The translations under genes and the position numbers were made by a program. Below are positions 53,801-64,000 of a stretch of 64,000 nucleotides of DNA, piece after piece (within the stretch, counting starts at the first letter, position 1; every line of letters begins with the position of its first letter). The stretch lies in NCBI RefSeq assembly GCF_024713975.1, contig NC_091116.1:6388621-6452620 (forward strand), given 5' to 3'. The notes below the pieces were generated by a model. That model did not search any database, was not told where the DNA came from, and saw nothing but the letters and a program-made list of their open reading frames with translations. This DNA comes from Paralichthys olivaceus. Its lineage: Eukaryota > Chordata > Actinopteri > Pleuronectiformes > Paralichthyidae.

Positions 53801-55839
53801 AGTGAGATTGAGGCTGCCACAAAGACATAGCAGTAACTAGCTGGAGACACAAGTAGGAAGTATTTTGCAGAGATGGATAGAAAATGTTTTTCTTAGAAAT
53901 CCTTCTCTTTCAGGGGTTTCGAACGTTTGGAAATCATCTGTAGCATCAACAGACAATTCCACAAATGAGAGCTTATAAAATTCTAACATCTGGTCTCTGT
54001 TGGATACATCAGCTGTCTGATTTATATTTGGCAAAAAAACAACCTACATATTAAAATATCCATGTGCATCTGCTTACACAGTACAGTAAAAGAAAATCAA
54101 TGGTCCAATTTACTGTCCAGATACTTTTGGGAACATGCCAGTGACCAGGGGAGTGAATAACTCCAGATTGTTTAAATCCTGATTCAGGGATATGAGTAAA
54201 ATCCACTTAATTTATCCACTCATTTTTATTGGAACTATGTTCTCTCACAGCTACAGTATGACTTCATTAATGTGGCTCCAGAAGGTGAGGTTTATCTGAT
54301 GGGTTTCCCTTATCCCAACAAACCTGTTTTAGTGAGTAGGGATTAAATAAATAAAATGATCTCATCACAGCGTGGCCTTATTTTAGAGCCTAAATAGGGC
54401 CTTAAGAAGCTGTTCCAAAAAATAGCGCTAACCAAACTGAATTTGCAGTTTAATGATTCAACAATGCTTAAATTTAGACTGAGTAACGAGTGGGGATAAG
54501 CCATGTAGCTCACCAAGGGTTGTTTGTTTTTGACCAGGCAGACGATCCTGGTGGCCTCCTCGTCGTCCGGCAGGTCCTCAGGCATCGGCGGCAGCATTGG
54601 CTCGTAGTCCCGCTGGGCCACCGAATCATGAGCAGACAGAAGAGCCTACACACCACGCAGATCAGACACAATACAAACTATTACAATGGTTGTCCAAATA
54701 AGATGTACATTACTGAAATTGAGATAAATATCAGGTCAACGTTAGAAGTCATAAAGCTGTTGCCCATAAAAATCTGCATTCTTTAATGATATTCACTTAA
54801 AATATTTTAGAGGATGTTTGCAGGAATACTATTTCAATATTTATGCAGAAAAATGTAAATAATAAGAATACTATTATCAAGTATATTTCTTGTTTTTGCA
54901 CCTTTTTTACTGAAGCTTTATAGAATGGTTGCATATATGTTACCTATTTAAAGTTTTAATGCTTTAAAAACTATAAACTGGTTTCCTTAACTTGTCAGTA
55001 AGTAAATGAAGAAATAAGCACAGAACCCCAGACACGGTTTCTTACCTGCAGGTGAGGCTGCCGCAGGAGACGGTAGAGCTCTTTGGCCTCTTCCGAGCCG
55101 CCCGGTAACGCCCTGATGTCGATCAGCAACTACACACACAGGGATTACGACACATATTTAATAAAAACATGGCTACAAAATGACTGTGAGCAAGATGTCG
55201 TTAAAAAAAACCAATCCAAGTAAAACCTGAAGTGAGAGTCCCGAAGCGTAGTCCAGAACCGGAGCTGGGGAATCTCTCAGGTGCCTCTGAAGACACTCGT
55301 AGACCTGAAAACAAATAATTTAGAATTTAATAATAAAAGCAGTTATTTACAGCAAGTGGGAAAAAGGAAAAATCTTCCCTCACACACTTTAAGGTTGTTT
55401 TTCATCATTAGTGGGTGATAGGTTAAAGGCTAGGCTCACATTTCTTCTTTAAAACAATAATAATTTGTCCATTTGCAACTTATTATTTCTCTCTGGTAAA
55501 AATATCTTTGTGGGGCCTGTTATTAACAGAAAATTAATCAAACAATTTTTTTACGGGGCAGTTTTGGAGTCACCTTGAGCAGCGACTGCAGCCAGGGGGC
55601 GTTCAACAAACTGTGGAGAACCTCCGCTCCATCGATGTCCGGATCTACCGCCTGCCTCACCTCCTCGATCACATCCGTCAGGATCTGACGCAGGCCTGCG
55701 ACACATGAACACACACACCAGGATTATTATTTAGAGTGTGAAAATTTAAATCTATGAAGAAACTAAACGTGCCCTACTGACCGTGTTCTCCAAGTTCACA
55801 GTGGGGGTTTAACACCTGAGCCTCCACCGCCTGCCTCAT
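47845..55839 (-). CDS. mpp4: MAGUK p55 subfamily member 4 (membrane palmitoylated protein 4)
   Basis: MPP4 is a membrane-associated scaffold, in mammals best known at photoreceptor synapses. Twenty-one coding exons join in frame to 630 aa: 55782-55839, 55574-55695, 55227-55304, 55046-55129, 54514-54645, 51765-51846, 51585-51670, 51427-51501, 51140-51336, 50606-50664, 50452-50469, 50308-50349, 50186-50206, 50039-50053, 49737-49775, 49439-49612, 49222-49302, 48979-49072, 48789-48897, 48445-48579, 47845-48036. Domains: two L27 ([13 protein letters not shown] to [16 protein letters not shown]), PDZ ([20 protein letters not shown]), SH3 ([20 protein letters not shown]), acidic hook from five tiny exons, GUK ([31 protein letters not shown]) ending in WIRPTTES. 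The GUK loop lacks the Lys of a real kinase P-loop, as in MAGUKs generally. [14 protein letters not shown] and [11 protein letters not shown] point to MPP4 rather than MPP3/7. The start [13 protein letters not shown] is provisional: open exons upstream offer another N terminus. Confidence 0.93.
50039..50469 (-). other. mpp4: Hook-region microexon cluster of mpp4
   Basis: Four microexons of 18, 42, 21 and 15 bases (50452-50469, 50308-50349, 50186-50206, 50039-50053), followed by one of 39 bases (49737-49775). They encode [30 protein letters not shown] and an [12 protein letters not shown] segment. All have phase 1 on both sides, so any subset can be skipped without frame change. Splice sites have AG/GT ends; the acceptors of the 18- and 15-base exons (CTGAAG and TGTCAG) are the weakest. 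Confidence 0.75.
52157..53712 (-). CDS. Unrecognised two-exon coding unit inside an mpp4 intron
   Basis: I do not recognise this protein. Exon d, 53301-53712, has acceptor CTCACAG and donor TTG/GTAAG and encodes 137 codons plus one base. Exon e, 52157-53025, joins it in phase 1 and runs 288 codons to a TGA. Seen: exon d has a Cys cluster ([15 protein letters not shown]) in a basic, Ser/Pro-rich context; exon e has an acidic start ([13 protein letters not shown]), a Pro-rich segment, an amphipathic helix suggestive of a coiled coil ([20 protein letters not shown] to VVDRLQTLL), a Ser-rich stretch and a poly-Lys tail written by a TTC repeat. The whole sits in the mpp4 intron 51847-54513, same strand. 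Exon d is open 5' of its acceptor to an ATG at 53850, but the good acceptor suggests an internal exon. Its phase-0 start fits mpp4 exon 54514-54645 (alternative C terminus) or the open exons at 56.4-56.8 kb (separate gene interleaved with mpp4). The end of the transcript is unknown. Confidence 0.55.
52167..52202. repeat. TTC/GAA trinucleotide repeat in coding sequence
   Basis: About a dozen near-perfect TTC units on the plus strand, read on the minus strand as a run of lysine codons (AAG/AAA) just before the stop of the unrecognised coding unit. Length variation here would change only the poly-Lys count. Confidence 0.8.
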
Positions 55840-56448
55840 GGTCGATGGACTCCCGACCTCTGACCCCGACTACTGGCCGACAGCTTACCAGGACTGGCAA
55901 TGACCTGGAAAAAAATAAAAGGTAACACAACACGGGAGGGGGGGGGGGGGGTACAAGGTTGAGTACATTTGTGAAATACGTATCTTGTGGGAAGACTCCA
56001 ACAGTCATTAGTGTGAATGGGGTCAGGGGTTAATGGCACACTTCATGGCAGCTTGAATGAAAATACAGAGATGTGGACAGTGTAATCTCTGGCTGGTGAA
56101 GCGTCACAGTATATGCAGCAATAGATTAAGAAACTGTTTAATAATTGTGCTGTGACAGTATTCATATAGTCATTAGGTAAATTTGACATTAAGTAGAACA
56201 ATGTGATTAACCAAAGGAAAAAAAAAGAAAGAAAATGGGACAAACTGAAAGCTTCTAACGATCTTTATATCCCTGGTCATGCAATACAAATAGTTGAGCC
56301 TAAGTAAAGTGGTAGTAAGAATTAAAACAGCTACTTATGAGGTAAACACCCATCTGGCAATTTCTGTAGTTAAGGGAGAGGATGACCCATCTGGCCTTCC
56401 TCCCAGCCCTTCCCCTTTTTTCAAATCAAGCAAGTTTATGAATCTTAC

Positions 56449-56592
56449 CTGTACGTCCTCGTCCTCAGGGATGCTGCGAACCTCCGTCCTGCAGCTCCTG
56501 CGGGTTTTAGCACCGTTATTGGTGCAGGAATCTGAAGATATGATGGGAAAATATTCCCTGAAGACTGGACGGAGCCCTACGCTTTCATCAAA
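56449..56592 (-). CDS. Candidate 144-base exon upstream of mpp4
   Basis: Strong splice signals: a long CT-rich tract (56595-56640) before the CTGTAG acceptor and a CAG/GTAAGA donor at 56449/56448. Exactly 48 codons, phase 0 on both sides and no stop, beginning FDESVGLRPVFREYFP and ending RSIPEDEDVQ. It may be an N-terminal exon of mpp4, reached through a 16-base segment 55889-55904 (VIASP plus one base) that splices in phase 1 to 55574-55695, or part of the unrecognised gene with exons inside mpp4. I know no homologue. Confidence 0.45.
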
Positions 56593-56604
56593 CTACAGGG
56601 AACG

Positions 56605-56642
56605 AGGGAGAGAGAGAGACTGAGAGAGAGAGAGAAAGAGAG
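56605..56642. repeat. GA/CT microsatellite
   Basis: GAGAGA with minor interruptions on the plus strand. Read on the minus strand it forms the polypyrimidine tract of the acceptor at 56593. Confidence 0.8.
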
Positions 56643-56728
56643 GAGGGCTGTAATCTCTCCCGATCCCACTTAATCCTGAGCAAGTGAGCTGCCTCCCTCT
56701 GGCCACCGGAAGCCAGTTCCCCTCTCAC

Positions 56729-56776
56729 CGGCTGGCTGGTTGTCACCGTGCTGCCAAATCTTCTTAACTCTTTCAG
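56729..56776 (-). CDS. Candidate 48-base exon upstream of mpp4
   Basis: Acceptor TAAAAG preceded by a pyrimidine-rich tract (CCTCCTTCTCCTGCGTGCC) and donor CCG/GTGAGA. Sixteen codons, phase 0 on both sides, LKELRRFGSTVTTSQP, joining in frame to the 56449-56592 exon. Short, so chance openness is possible; the support is the pair of good splice sites and the matching phase. No start codon exon was found upstream. Confidence 0.35.
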
Positions 56777-57514
56777 CTTTTAGCGGCACGCAGGAGAAGG
56801 AGGCAACGGACTGAGGACATGTACGTGTTACTTCAAAAGACAAGACTTTAAGATCACATGCATCAACATTTTCGTCTTCACAAATTAGAAAAGGGCTTTA
56901 AGATCTCACTTCTCAGGGGAGGCAGGAATTTAAAAAGGTTGGAACATTCTTAAATTAATAATTAAAGATTGGCTAATCTGCAAAATCAGGAGGAGTGAGT
57001 GAAGAGTAATGATTCTCAGACAAGAACTCTTCCCTCAGGGCCTGGGTAATAATCTCCTGATCGGTAATCCAATTCTCGAGGAAATCTGAAAAAACAAAGA
57101 TGTTGTTCTGTGCTCAAAACACTGAGATTATCCTTCTGCACTTGACAAAAAGCTCTTAAGGTGCTTGTGTTTGTTCTCACCTCACTCAAGTCTTAAGATC
57201 TATTGATGCCTCTGCGTGAAACACCAGCCACCTCTGGCTCATTGTAACATATAGAGTAAAAAACAAGGTTAAAATGCCAGTTATCGCCAACAAAATCCAT
57301 TTTAAAAACCGGTTTCAAATTTCTTATAATTGTTTATAACCTGAAAACCCCATGAATTAGGTTTGGTAAAAAGACAAAACAACCAACATCTATGATATCT
57401 CAACTTCCCACATCCTCTGGCGTCTTGAAGTAATTTGCACTGTCCAACAAACAGTAGAAAACTAAAACATATAAAAAGAAATGTGGGATTTGTTAGCGAT
57501 GTCCATTAAATAAG

Positions 57515-57520
57515 TTTATT
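57515..57520 (-). terminator. als2: Candidate als2 polyadenylation signal
   Basis: Minus-strand AATAAA about 2.8 kb after the als2 stop. Nearer hexamers exist (for example near 58849 and 58897), so the true end may be earlier. Confidence 0.35.
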
Positions 57521-60343
57521 GCCCTTCGTTGTCATTTAAAGGAACAACACACGTGACATCATGTAAAAGACACAGGTTGGGCGTCATGTCAGCCAGCTTA
57601 AACAAACAATAACAGCAAACTTCGCAAACGCAACAGTTATTTTCACACAAAACTCCGGTATCTCCATCGTAAACTGTTGCTGTTGAGGTCAGTACATTAA
57701 GCAGTCACTTGTCACAGGGTTTCAATCATGAATCCAACAAAAGCTTTTGAACAATAACCTTCAGTTTACATAAACAACACAAAGTCACAAAGTTCGTGTC
57801 AGAGTCAGTCATGGCACAATGGCTGAAATAAATGTCACGATCTGAATGAGTCGTCAGTTGTGTCCTTCTTTTTAAATGGCAGCAGCATCTTTTCAATTTT
57901 TTAACTACAGTGCACGGGGGAAGATTTTCTCCGTCACAGAGACAATCTTGCTTCACTGATTTGAGAGTCAGGCACGTACGGTCCCAGCAGTAACTGGAGG
58001 TTGTAATCAATGACAGAGAAATGTCATCACAGTTGTTTTTAAAGTCACAAAAGTATGAGAGAGGCCTGATTTTAAATGGTTCTGCTATGAGATGTTCACT
58101 CAAAGCGCTGATTCATTGTTTCCATCGTTAGCAAGAACATGCTTGGAGGACTTATTGTGATATTTGCCCACACAAAATTACCAGTTTAAATTTAATCGTG
58201 CACATGAGCACTATTCAAATTCTAGATTTGAATTTTATCCATTTGGCACCAACTTCCTGTTGCTAGATTTTAAAAATCCTGCAGCTTCACCAAAATTCAC
58301 TCAAAAAGTGGGCCAGTGGCTTTTCTATTGTTAAACCGTCTGAGAAATCAAATAAAAAAAGGCTTGATCATCCTCTGAATCCTCTCTTAAGCCCTTTTTT
58401 TTTATAAACTGGCATGCGTGACGCAAATAAACAACAATGCCTGACAGTTAGTGCTGTACATGGTTTAAAAAAAGAACAATCAGTATTAACAGAAACAAGG
58501 GCAGAGAATCAGCTTTGAATCTAAAATAACAGTGTTTGCATTATACCGACTGCCTGCCTCTCTGTAGACGCTTCACTTGCATCCCGAAAAGATCAACTTT
58601 TGTATTCATTATTTCAAAGTTCAAGAACTCTTGGGGCTATTTTCAGATTTTGGATCGAAAGCTTTATCCAAAACATAATTCATGTCAGTAGGGAAAAAGC
58701 TGATCTTTATCAGCGGAATGTCCTTAAGTCTTCTCTGCTAAATAAAAAGATTTGCACTGATGATTGCCGTTCACAACACAGCACGCAGACATATGGCGCC
58801 ACTGTAAAACATGCTTCTCCAATTTCTTTTCAGGAGCTACAATCTTTTATTTTTTAGGCTATCTGACAGTTTTTTTCAGAAAAGAGTATTTAAGTGGTTT
58901 ATTCATGTTTTAAAAGAACAATCAATCCTTCAGTTTATCTGGAAAATTCAGATTTTTACATAGCAGTATCGATATGTAAAAAGGCAGAAGATTAAGTCGC
59001 ATTCGAAACCCCACAATATTAGCAGACCAGTGTCGGCACCATGTCAATATTCAATAATACAGGAATCTGGGCTCAGAATCCAACGCTGGAGGAGTTCAGA
59101 TTGTCTAGGAGAGAACATTTCTTTTCACTAGATGTAGCTCTTAACCTGGTTTTGCATTAGGAAACAAAGGTACCGGAAGTTAAGGGTCCATCTTACCATA
59201 AACGTTCAAGTGTGAAATATCTGTGTGCTTTCAAGTCAGTGAATCCAGCTGAAGCTCGTGCCGCATCTACAGAATTAAGTTCAAAAACCTCAGCGCTCTT
59301 CTCCCACTTACTAATTGAAATGGAAAGTTGGAGTAGCTGCTTGGCTGCCAACTTCTCTGAACCGTATTCATTAGTCATTTAGAGTTAAAGTCAAGTCAGT
59401 ATATATTCACCAACCGTACAGCTACAGTATCAAACCGTGGCGTGCTGTCCACTGCAATCCATGAGAGACAGCTCTACAGTTTCAGTTGAAAAAAGCCCAA
59501 AGAAGTGACTACGTGTTGGCCCTCAATCAAAGGTAGGAAGGTTAACTAGACCCACATTCTCAAAACTAACCCGTTAGTCTTCTCTCTTGTCAAACTAAAA
59601 ACTACTAACCGGTTCGTTTAGCAAATGCACGTCTGGTTAACTTCCCCAATAACACTAAGGAGCAGTACTGCTATGAATGAGCTGTAAGAATACCGTTGGT
59701 TCGGATTAAATTAAAAAACAACATTCATGTCAGAGTCAGAAAGTCACATGCTTCCGGGAGATCATGCTCCTCTTTTTTCCGTCCCATTTCTCCATAAAAA
59801 GAGTGAGAGTGACTGAAATGACGGGAGGAAAATAAAGTTTCAGCAAGTAATCTGTCAAATAATTCATGCTGAAAATGTGATAGAAGGTAGAAAATGAGGT
59901 CCGGCTTTTCGCAGGTCGAGAACAAAGCAGTCTCATTAGCATCAAGTAAAAAAAGCTATTGACGATGTTATATCCAACAGCACCCACGTCAGGATTTCAG
60001 TTGTGAGCCTCATCATTTCACACTGGACGGTACAAAGAGGCACTGGTCACATGTGTAACGTCATGATCCGTAGATAAGAGGCTGGTAAAGGTCATTGAGA
60101 GGGTAAAAACCTCTGCAGTGTTTGTATGTGTGTGTCAGAGACTGTCTCCCGTCTCCATGACAGTAGCAGCTGGAGCTGCCTGCAACCTGTTCGTATGATC
60201 CTCTGCCTCCCATTGGCCGCTGCACACATCCATCACTCCAAAGCCCGGTTGGTCCTAGCCCTGCGACTGCCTGTGTGTGTGTGTGAGTTGAAGCAGGGAG
60301 GGTGGGGCAACAGCGTGCAGATCACAGAGGGAGTAACGCCACG
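57521..60343 (-). other. Probable als2 3' UTR and spacer before mpp4
   Basis: No exon of a known gene was found. Open frames on the minus strand at 57726-58103 and 59193-59378 have no recognisable domain and no splice context. The position after the als2 stop and the presence of minus-strand AATAAA words make 3' UTR the best reading for most of it. Confidence 0.4.
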
Positions 60344-63300
60344 CTAAGTGATCTTCTCATGCTGGATCTGGTAGTAACACGCCTGTAGGTGGATAGTACA
60401 AGCACATAAATCCCTTTAAAACCAGGAGGCGATTAACTGGTAGTGTAATTGAACAGTTTCCATTTCCCCGTGTTAGGAGCAAATAACAAAATCCATTTTT
60501 CTTTTATAGCATTTAGGATTGTACAATTAAATCTAGAGGAGCTCTCCATTATATTGAATGACAGGAAGCTCTGCGTTACCTTGAGCGTGGTGAACATGAT
60601 TCCATGCTCTCCATGCTGGACGCTGGGGTCCATCAGGTCTTCGATCAGGCTGACCTCTGACCCCAGGTTCCTGATACTGAAGGGGGAATTTTAAACAACA
60701 TTGAAATTGAAAGCCTAGACATTGAGTATATATCATTATATAAAATATTATGCAGTTTTGTCCTGTTGGTCTGACCTTTTTAATATTTCATTCACCAAAC
60801 TATAAGCAAGGGATTACAACAAGAGTGTTTCACAATCTTTGTTCATTTTTAGATCTGCTTCAGCATTATTACTTGTGTGTGTGTGTGTAGTTTAGTGTGT
60901 GATGGAATGAGTTCTGGGGCTGACCGAGCTCGCAGCACAACGTAGAGGAAGACAGGGAAGAGGTCGTCCATGGACCACAGGAAGTCTTGCTTCAGCAGCG
61001 ACTGGACTTCCTGCGTGATCTCCTCGAATGTGAGCTGGATCACCTGCAGCTTGTCAGACGGAGTGAACGTTGTGCTGCAAACACACAACAAACACAAATA
61101 TATATATTTTTCGCCCCATTTTATTCTTCCTTTTCCAACTTGATTCTAAGTGAACTGTGTTGTGTTTATTTTCACAACATAAGAGGAAACTACAACTGCA
61201 TTTCACGGTGCTGTCTTCTGAATTATAATAATAAATATGCACTGTGAACCTTGCATGCAAACCAAGGGTCAGTTCCTTTGTATCTACAACCAAAAAAACT
61301 GGTTCATCTGGTGTCAGTCAGTCTGACAGTTTATTTAACATGAAAAACCTCATAAGCTCTTTAGGCTAGTGTAAATATTTAACTTGTTCTACAGTTGTTA
61401 AAGAGTTTTACCTAATCTGTTGCAGAGTTTCCACTGCAGAAGCAAAGCAGGCGTCTTTGGTGCTGGAGAGAACCTGTCGGAGACAAATGGGCAGAAACGC
61501 AACTGTTTACATCTTCATACAGTACAAGAAATACAGTTAATTCAGCTTTAGCAGGTGACTAATTTAATAATAAAGCTTGATCTGAATGCAAACTTCTGTT
61601 TGAGCCTAAATCAATTGTGTGATTGTAAATTAAGTACCTGGATTTTTGTTGTCGATGTACTTGGGGTAGAGTAAGATGAACAACCAAAACGTACCTGCTG
61701 CTTCTCCCCCAGTGCAGGCATGCAGACAGAAATGGTAACAGGCCAGAATTTTCTGGGGTAGGAAAGAAAGCAGGTCAAGCATTTGTTCAGGATTCAGACG
61801 AAAAAACAGGAAATAATCTCTTTCCCAGTGTGGCACGTACTGCTGGACGCCCAGGAAGGCGAGGAGGGCAAGGTCAGCCTGCTTATTGAGGCGGAGGACG
61901 CAATCCCAGTAGACGCCGTCTTCCTTCTCTTTGTCTAGAGCGTAGAGGGTGAAGAGTGGCGGGTAGAGGCGAGGCAGTAGGACGGGAAGCAGCAGAGCCG
62001 AGCAGCTGACCACACGGCTGAGTGCAGAGGACACACAGGAGGGTTAAATAAGACCAGCTGATGTCTTCAGCATCACAAAAAAAGCTTTAAAGAGGGAAAT
62101 CGTTGGTTTACACAGGTTTGGGTGACTGCGGCGGGGCATCAGTCGAGCCTGGCTCCTTCTGGTCTGGTAGGTTCGTGGTTGGCTCTGGAATTTGGCCACC
62201 CTCTTCTGGCAGGTCTGGGAACAGAAACCTGCAGAGGATTGAAGAACCCATGATGGAAACTGCATATGAGGTTGTTTATATCACATGTAGAATTGCGGTT
62301 GATGGTTATTTTTACGGTTTCTGGGGTTTTATAGACAAGTAATTTCCCCAGCTGCTCAAAAAAACCCTAGAGGAAACACTGCTATGTGATTAAAATCATA
62401 GCGATACACAAATCTGAGATAAGAGGACATTTAGAAATAAAAGCTGCATTGTATGTTAAGCACCTGACAATCTGGAAGATGCGGTTGAGGTAAGACTTGA
62501 TCTCATTGACAGCCTGAGGCAGGAGTCGCCGGTTGGCTCCAACGCCCACGTAGGTCATCCTGTAGACCGCCACCAGGGTCTCCACCAGCCGTCCCAGTGG
62601 GTGGAGTGGGGTGTCACAAGCCTGAGAGCGGGAGATATTTTTACAATCCTGAATAATTATAGTGTTTTCAGTGGGAGTGAGGAGCGGTGGGTGGATTCAC
62701 CTTGATGAGGTAGAGGCGGATGATGTGATATCTGTCCATAGTAATGGGTCCCACATGCTGCGGGATGACCTCCAGACTCTCCAGGGTTCTACTGTGGCTC
62801 CGAGAGAGAATCTCCGGCCTGAGATAAAATGGAAAATTATAATATGATCCAGCTATAATCTAAATATAAAACATTCATGTTTAACCGATCCAAAAACATA
62901 CAAATGACAGAGAGAGCGTTACACAAATCGCATCATGTCGCGTGTACCTGTCCTGGATCTGCCACCGGTTGGTGGTGAGGGCCACAGCTATGTTCTCCCA
63001 CGCCTTCCAGTTTTCTCCTTGGCCCGACGTCTCACATCCCAGCTGACTCCAACACTCGACAAACACCGCCTGCCACTTATCCTCCGAGCACACACACAGA
63101 CGGCCGAGCTTCCTGCAAGATCACACACAAAGTATATGATGTATATAATATGGCGAATACGACGTCCACGCTGATGATTTCTGACACTGTTAGCTTACAC
63201 AACATGAGTCTTTTCTTTGTCGGCGTCGAATAGGTGTGGTTTGAAGTAGGAGCCCGTCACCTTGAGGCTGGAGCCCCATTCACCACCAAAGGAGCCCTCC

Positions 63301-64000
63301 AGGTAGTCACTGTTTGCCATGGTCAGCACACCCTGAGAAATATCCAAATCAATACATTAAACAACACTGAAATACGTTTCACTGCTAATACTTGAATAAT
63401 ATCTCGGTACAGAGGCCATGTATAACATTTAGGCAGTTAGCCAAAATGAATCACACATCCAAAGGCACATGAGTTGTGATGTTTATAAGTCACCTTTCCA
63501 TTCAGGGTCCAGTCGTCAGAGAACTCCCCCTCATACGTTGTGTCGTCCTCTGACAGAAGGATTCCAGTGCCCTAAAAACAACAAGACTCAGTTCATTCTT
63601 CAAAAATGTCTCTACTGCTTCTCCATCAAAAGCCTTCCTTATATTGTACAAAGTATAAAACAGCTAATATACATATAGTAGCTTTATTTATTTTGAGCTT
63701 AAATAAGAAATCTTCTCAGAAACACTCAATAATATCAATCACTGAAGATCCAACACGACTTGGAGAGTTTTGAAAAAAAACTGCACTGGCATTAAATCAA
63801 AACACACAAGAACTTTCACTCCTGTTTTTCCAATTCATATTTTTTCTTGTATAAATAACTGTGACTTCATTTTAAAGACAGAAGTGCTCACCATCATTTT
63901 ATTATCTTTGAAGGTTCCTTCATAGTACAGGCCAAACTGGGTGACGACCACCCCGGTGCCCTGCCGCAGGTGGTCCTGCCACATGCCCATGTACTTTTCT
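60344..64000 (-). CDS. als2: Alsin (ALS2), 3' part: MORN tail and VPS9 domain
   Basis: Alsin is a Rab5 guanine nucleotide exchange factor acting on endosomes; human loss causes juvenile motor neuron disease. Thirteen exons in the window join in frame to the C-terminal 486 aa: 63892-64000 (cut by the edge), 63494-63571, 63199-63332, 62948-63112, 62701-62818, 62464-62621, 62112-62228, 61841-62017, 61695-61752, 61412-61473, 60925-61074, 60580-60676, 60344-60382. Visible: MORN-type repeats ([45 protein letters not shown]), then the VPS9-bearing C terminus ([68 protein letters not shown]) ending [12 protein letters not shown]. All match human ALS2 strongly. The variable linker [20 protein letters not shown] between MORN and VPS9 is typical of the family. 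The N-terminal RCC1 and DH/PH parts lie beyond the right edge. Confidence 0.95.

Noticed and set aside
56294-56623. 109-codon plus-strand open frame
   Set aside because: It is antisense to the better supported minus-strand exon 56449-56592, which has matching splice signals.
57726-58103. 125-codon minus-strand open frame with many cysteines
   Set aside because: Sits in the probable als2 3' UTR, without splice signals or known motif; Cys codons come from TGT/TGC-rich noncoding sequence.

Overview
The window is vertebrate genomic DNA and almost certainly from a ray-finned fish. The genes are intron-rich with GT-AG junctions, many introns are only about 80-100 bases, and degraded teleost-type LINE tails and a short inverted-repeat element are present. 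No bacterial, viral or organellar genes were seen. All protein genes I could assemble lie on the minus strand, so transcription runs from high to low coordinates. Gene identities rest on remembered family sequences; exon boundaries were read by eye from splice sites and checked for reading phase.

Layout from right to left. At 64000-60344 lies the 3' part of als2 (alsin: MORN tail and VPS9 domain), cut by the window edge. Its likely 3' UTR runs to about 57.5 kb. At 55839-47845 is mpp4, a p55-type MAGUK scaffold (two L27, PDZ, SH3, GUK; 630 aa). The region 57.1-56.4 kb just upstream holds exon-like open segments. One mpp4 intron (51847-54513) contains a two-exon coding unit that I do not recognise. 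At 45799-42354 is tmem237 (four-pass ciliary transition-zone protein, 398 aa), at 41226-35919 cyp20a1 (orphan cytochrome P450, 462 aa), and at 34517-20839 abi2 (Abl interactor 2, 528 aa) with a CpG-rich promoter. The left end carries two alternative first exons of a type XVIII collagen gene (col18a1): a long, frizzled-domain exon at 2626-1708, and about 13 kb upstream a short signal-peptide exon at 15864-15783. The collagen body lies beyond the left edge.

The als2, mpp4, tmem237, cyp20a1 and abi2 genes all belong to the block that is human 2q33, while COL18A1 is on human chromosome 21. The window therefore crosses a junction specific to some fish lineage, or ancestral but lost in human. The genes are not an operon or pathway: they concern endosomal GTPase signalling, photoreceptor or synaptic scaffolding, the cilium transition zone, an orphan P450, actin nucleation through the WAVE complex, and basement membrane collagen.

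The most interesting items are the unrecognised coding unit inside mpp4 and its possible link to the open exons upstream of mpp4, the run of tiny same-phase exons in the mpp4 hook region, and the phase-matched pair of collagen first exons.
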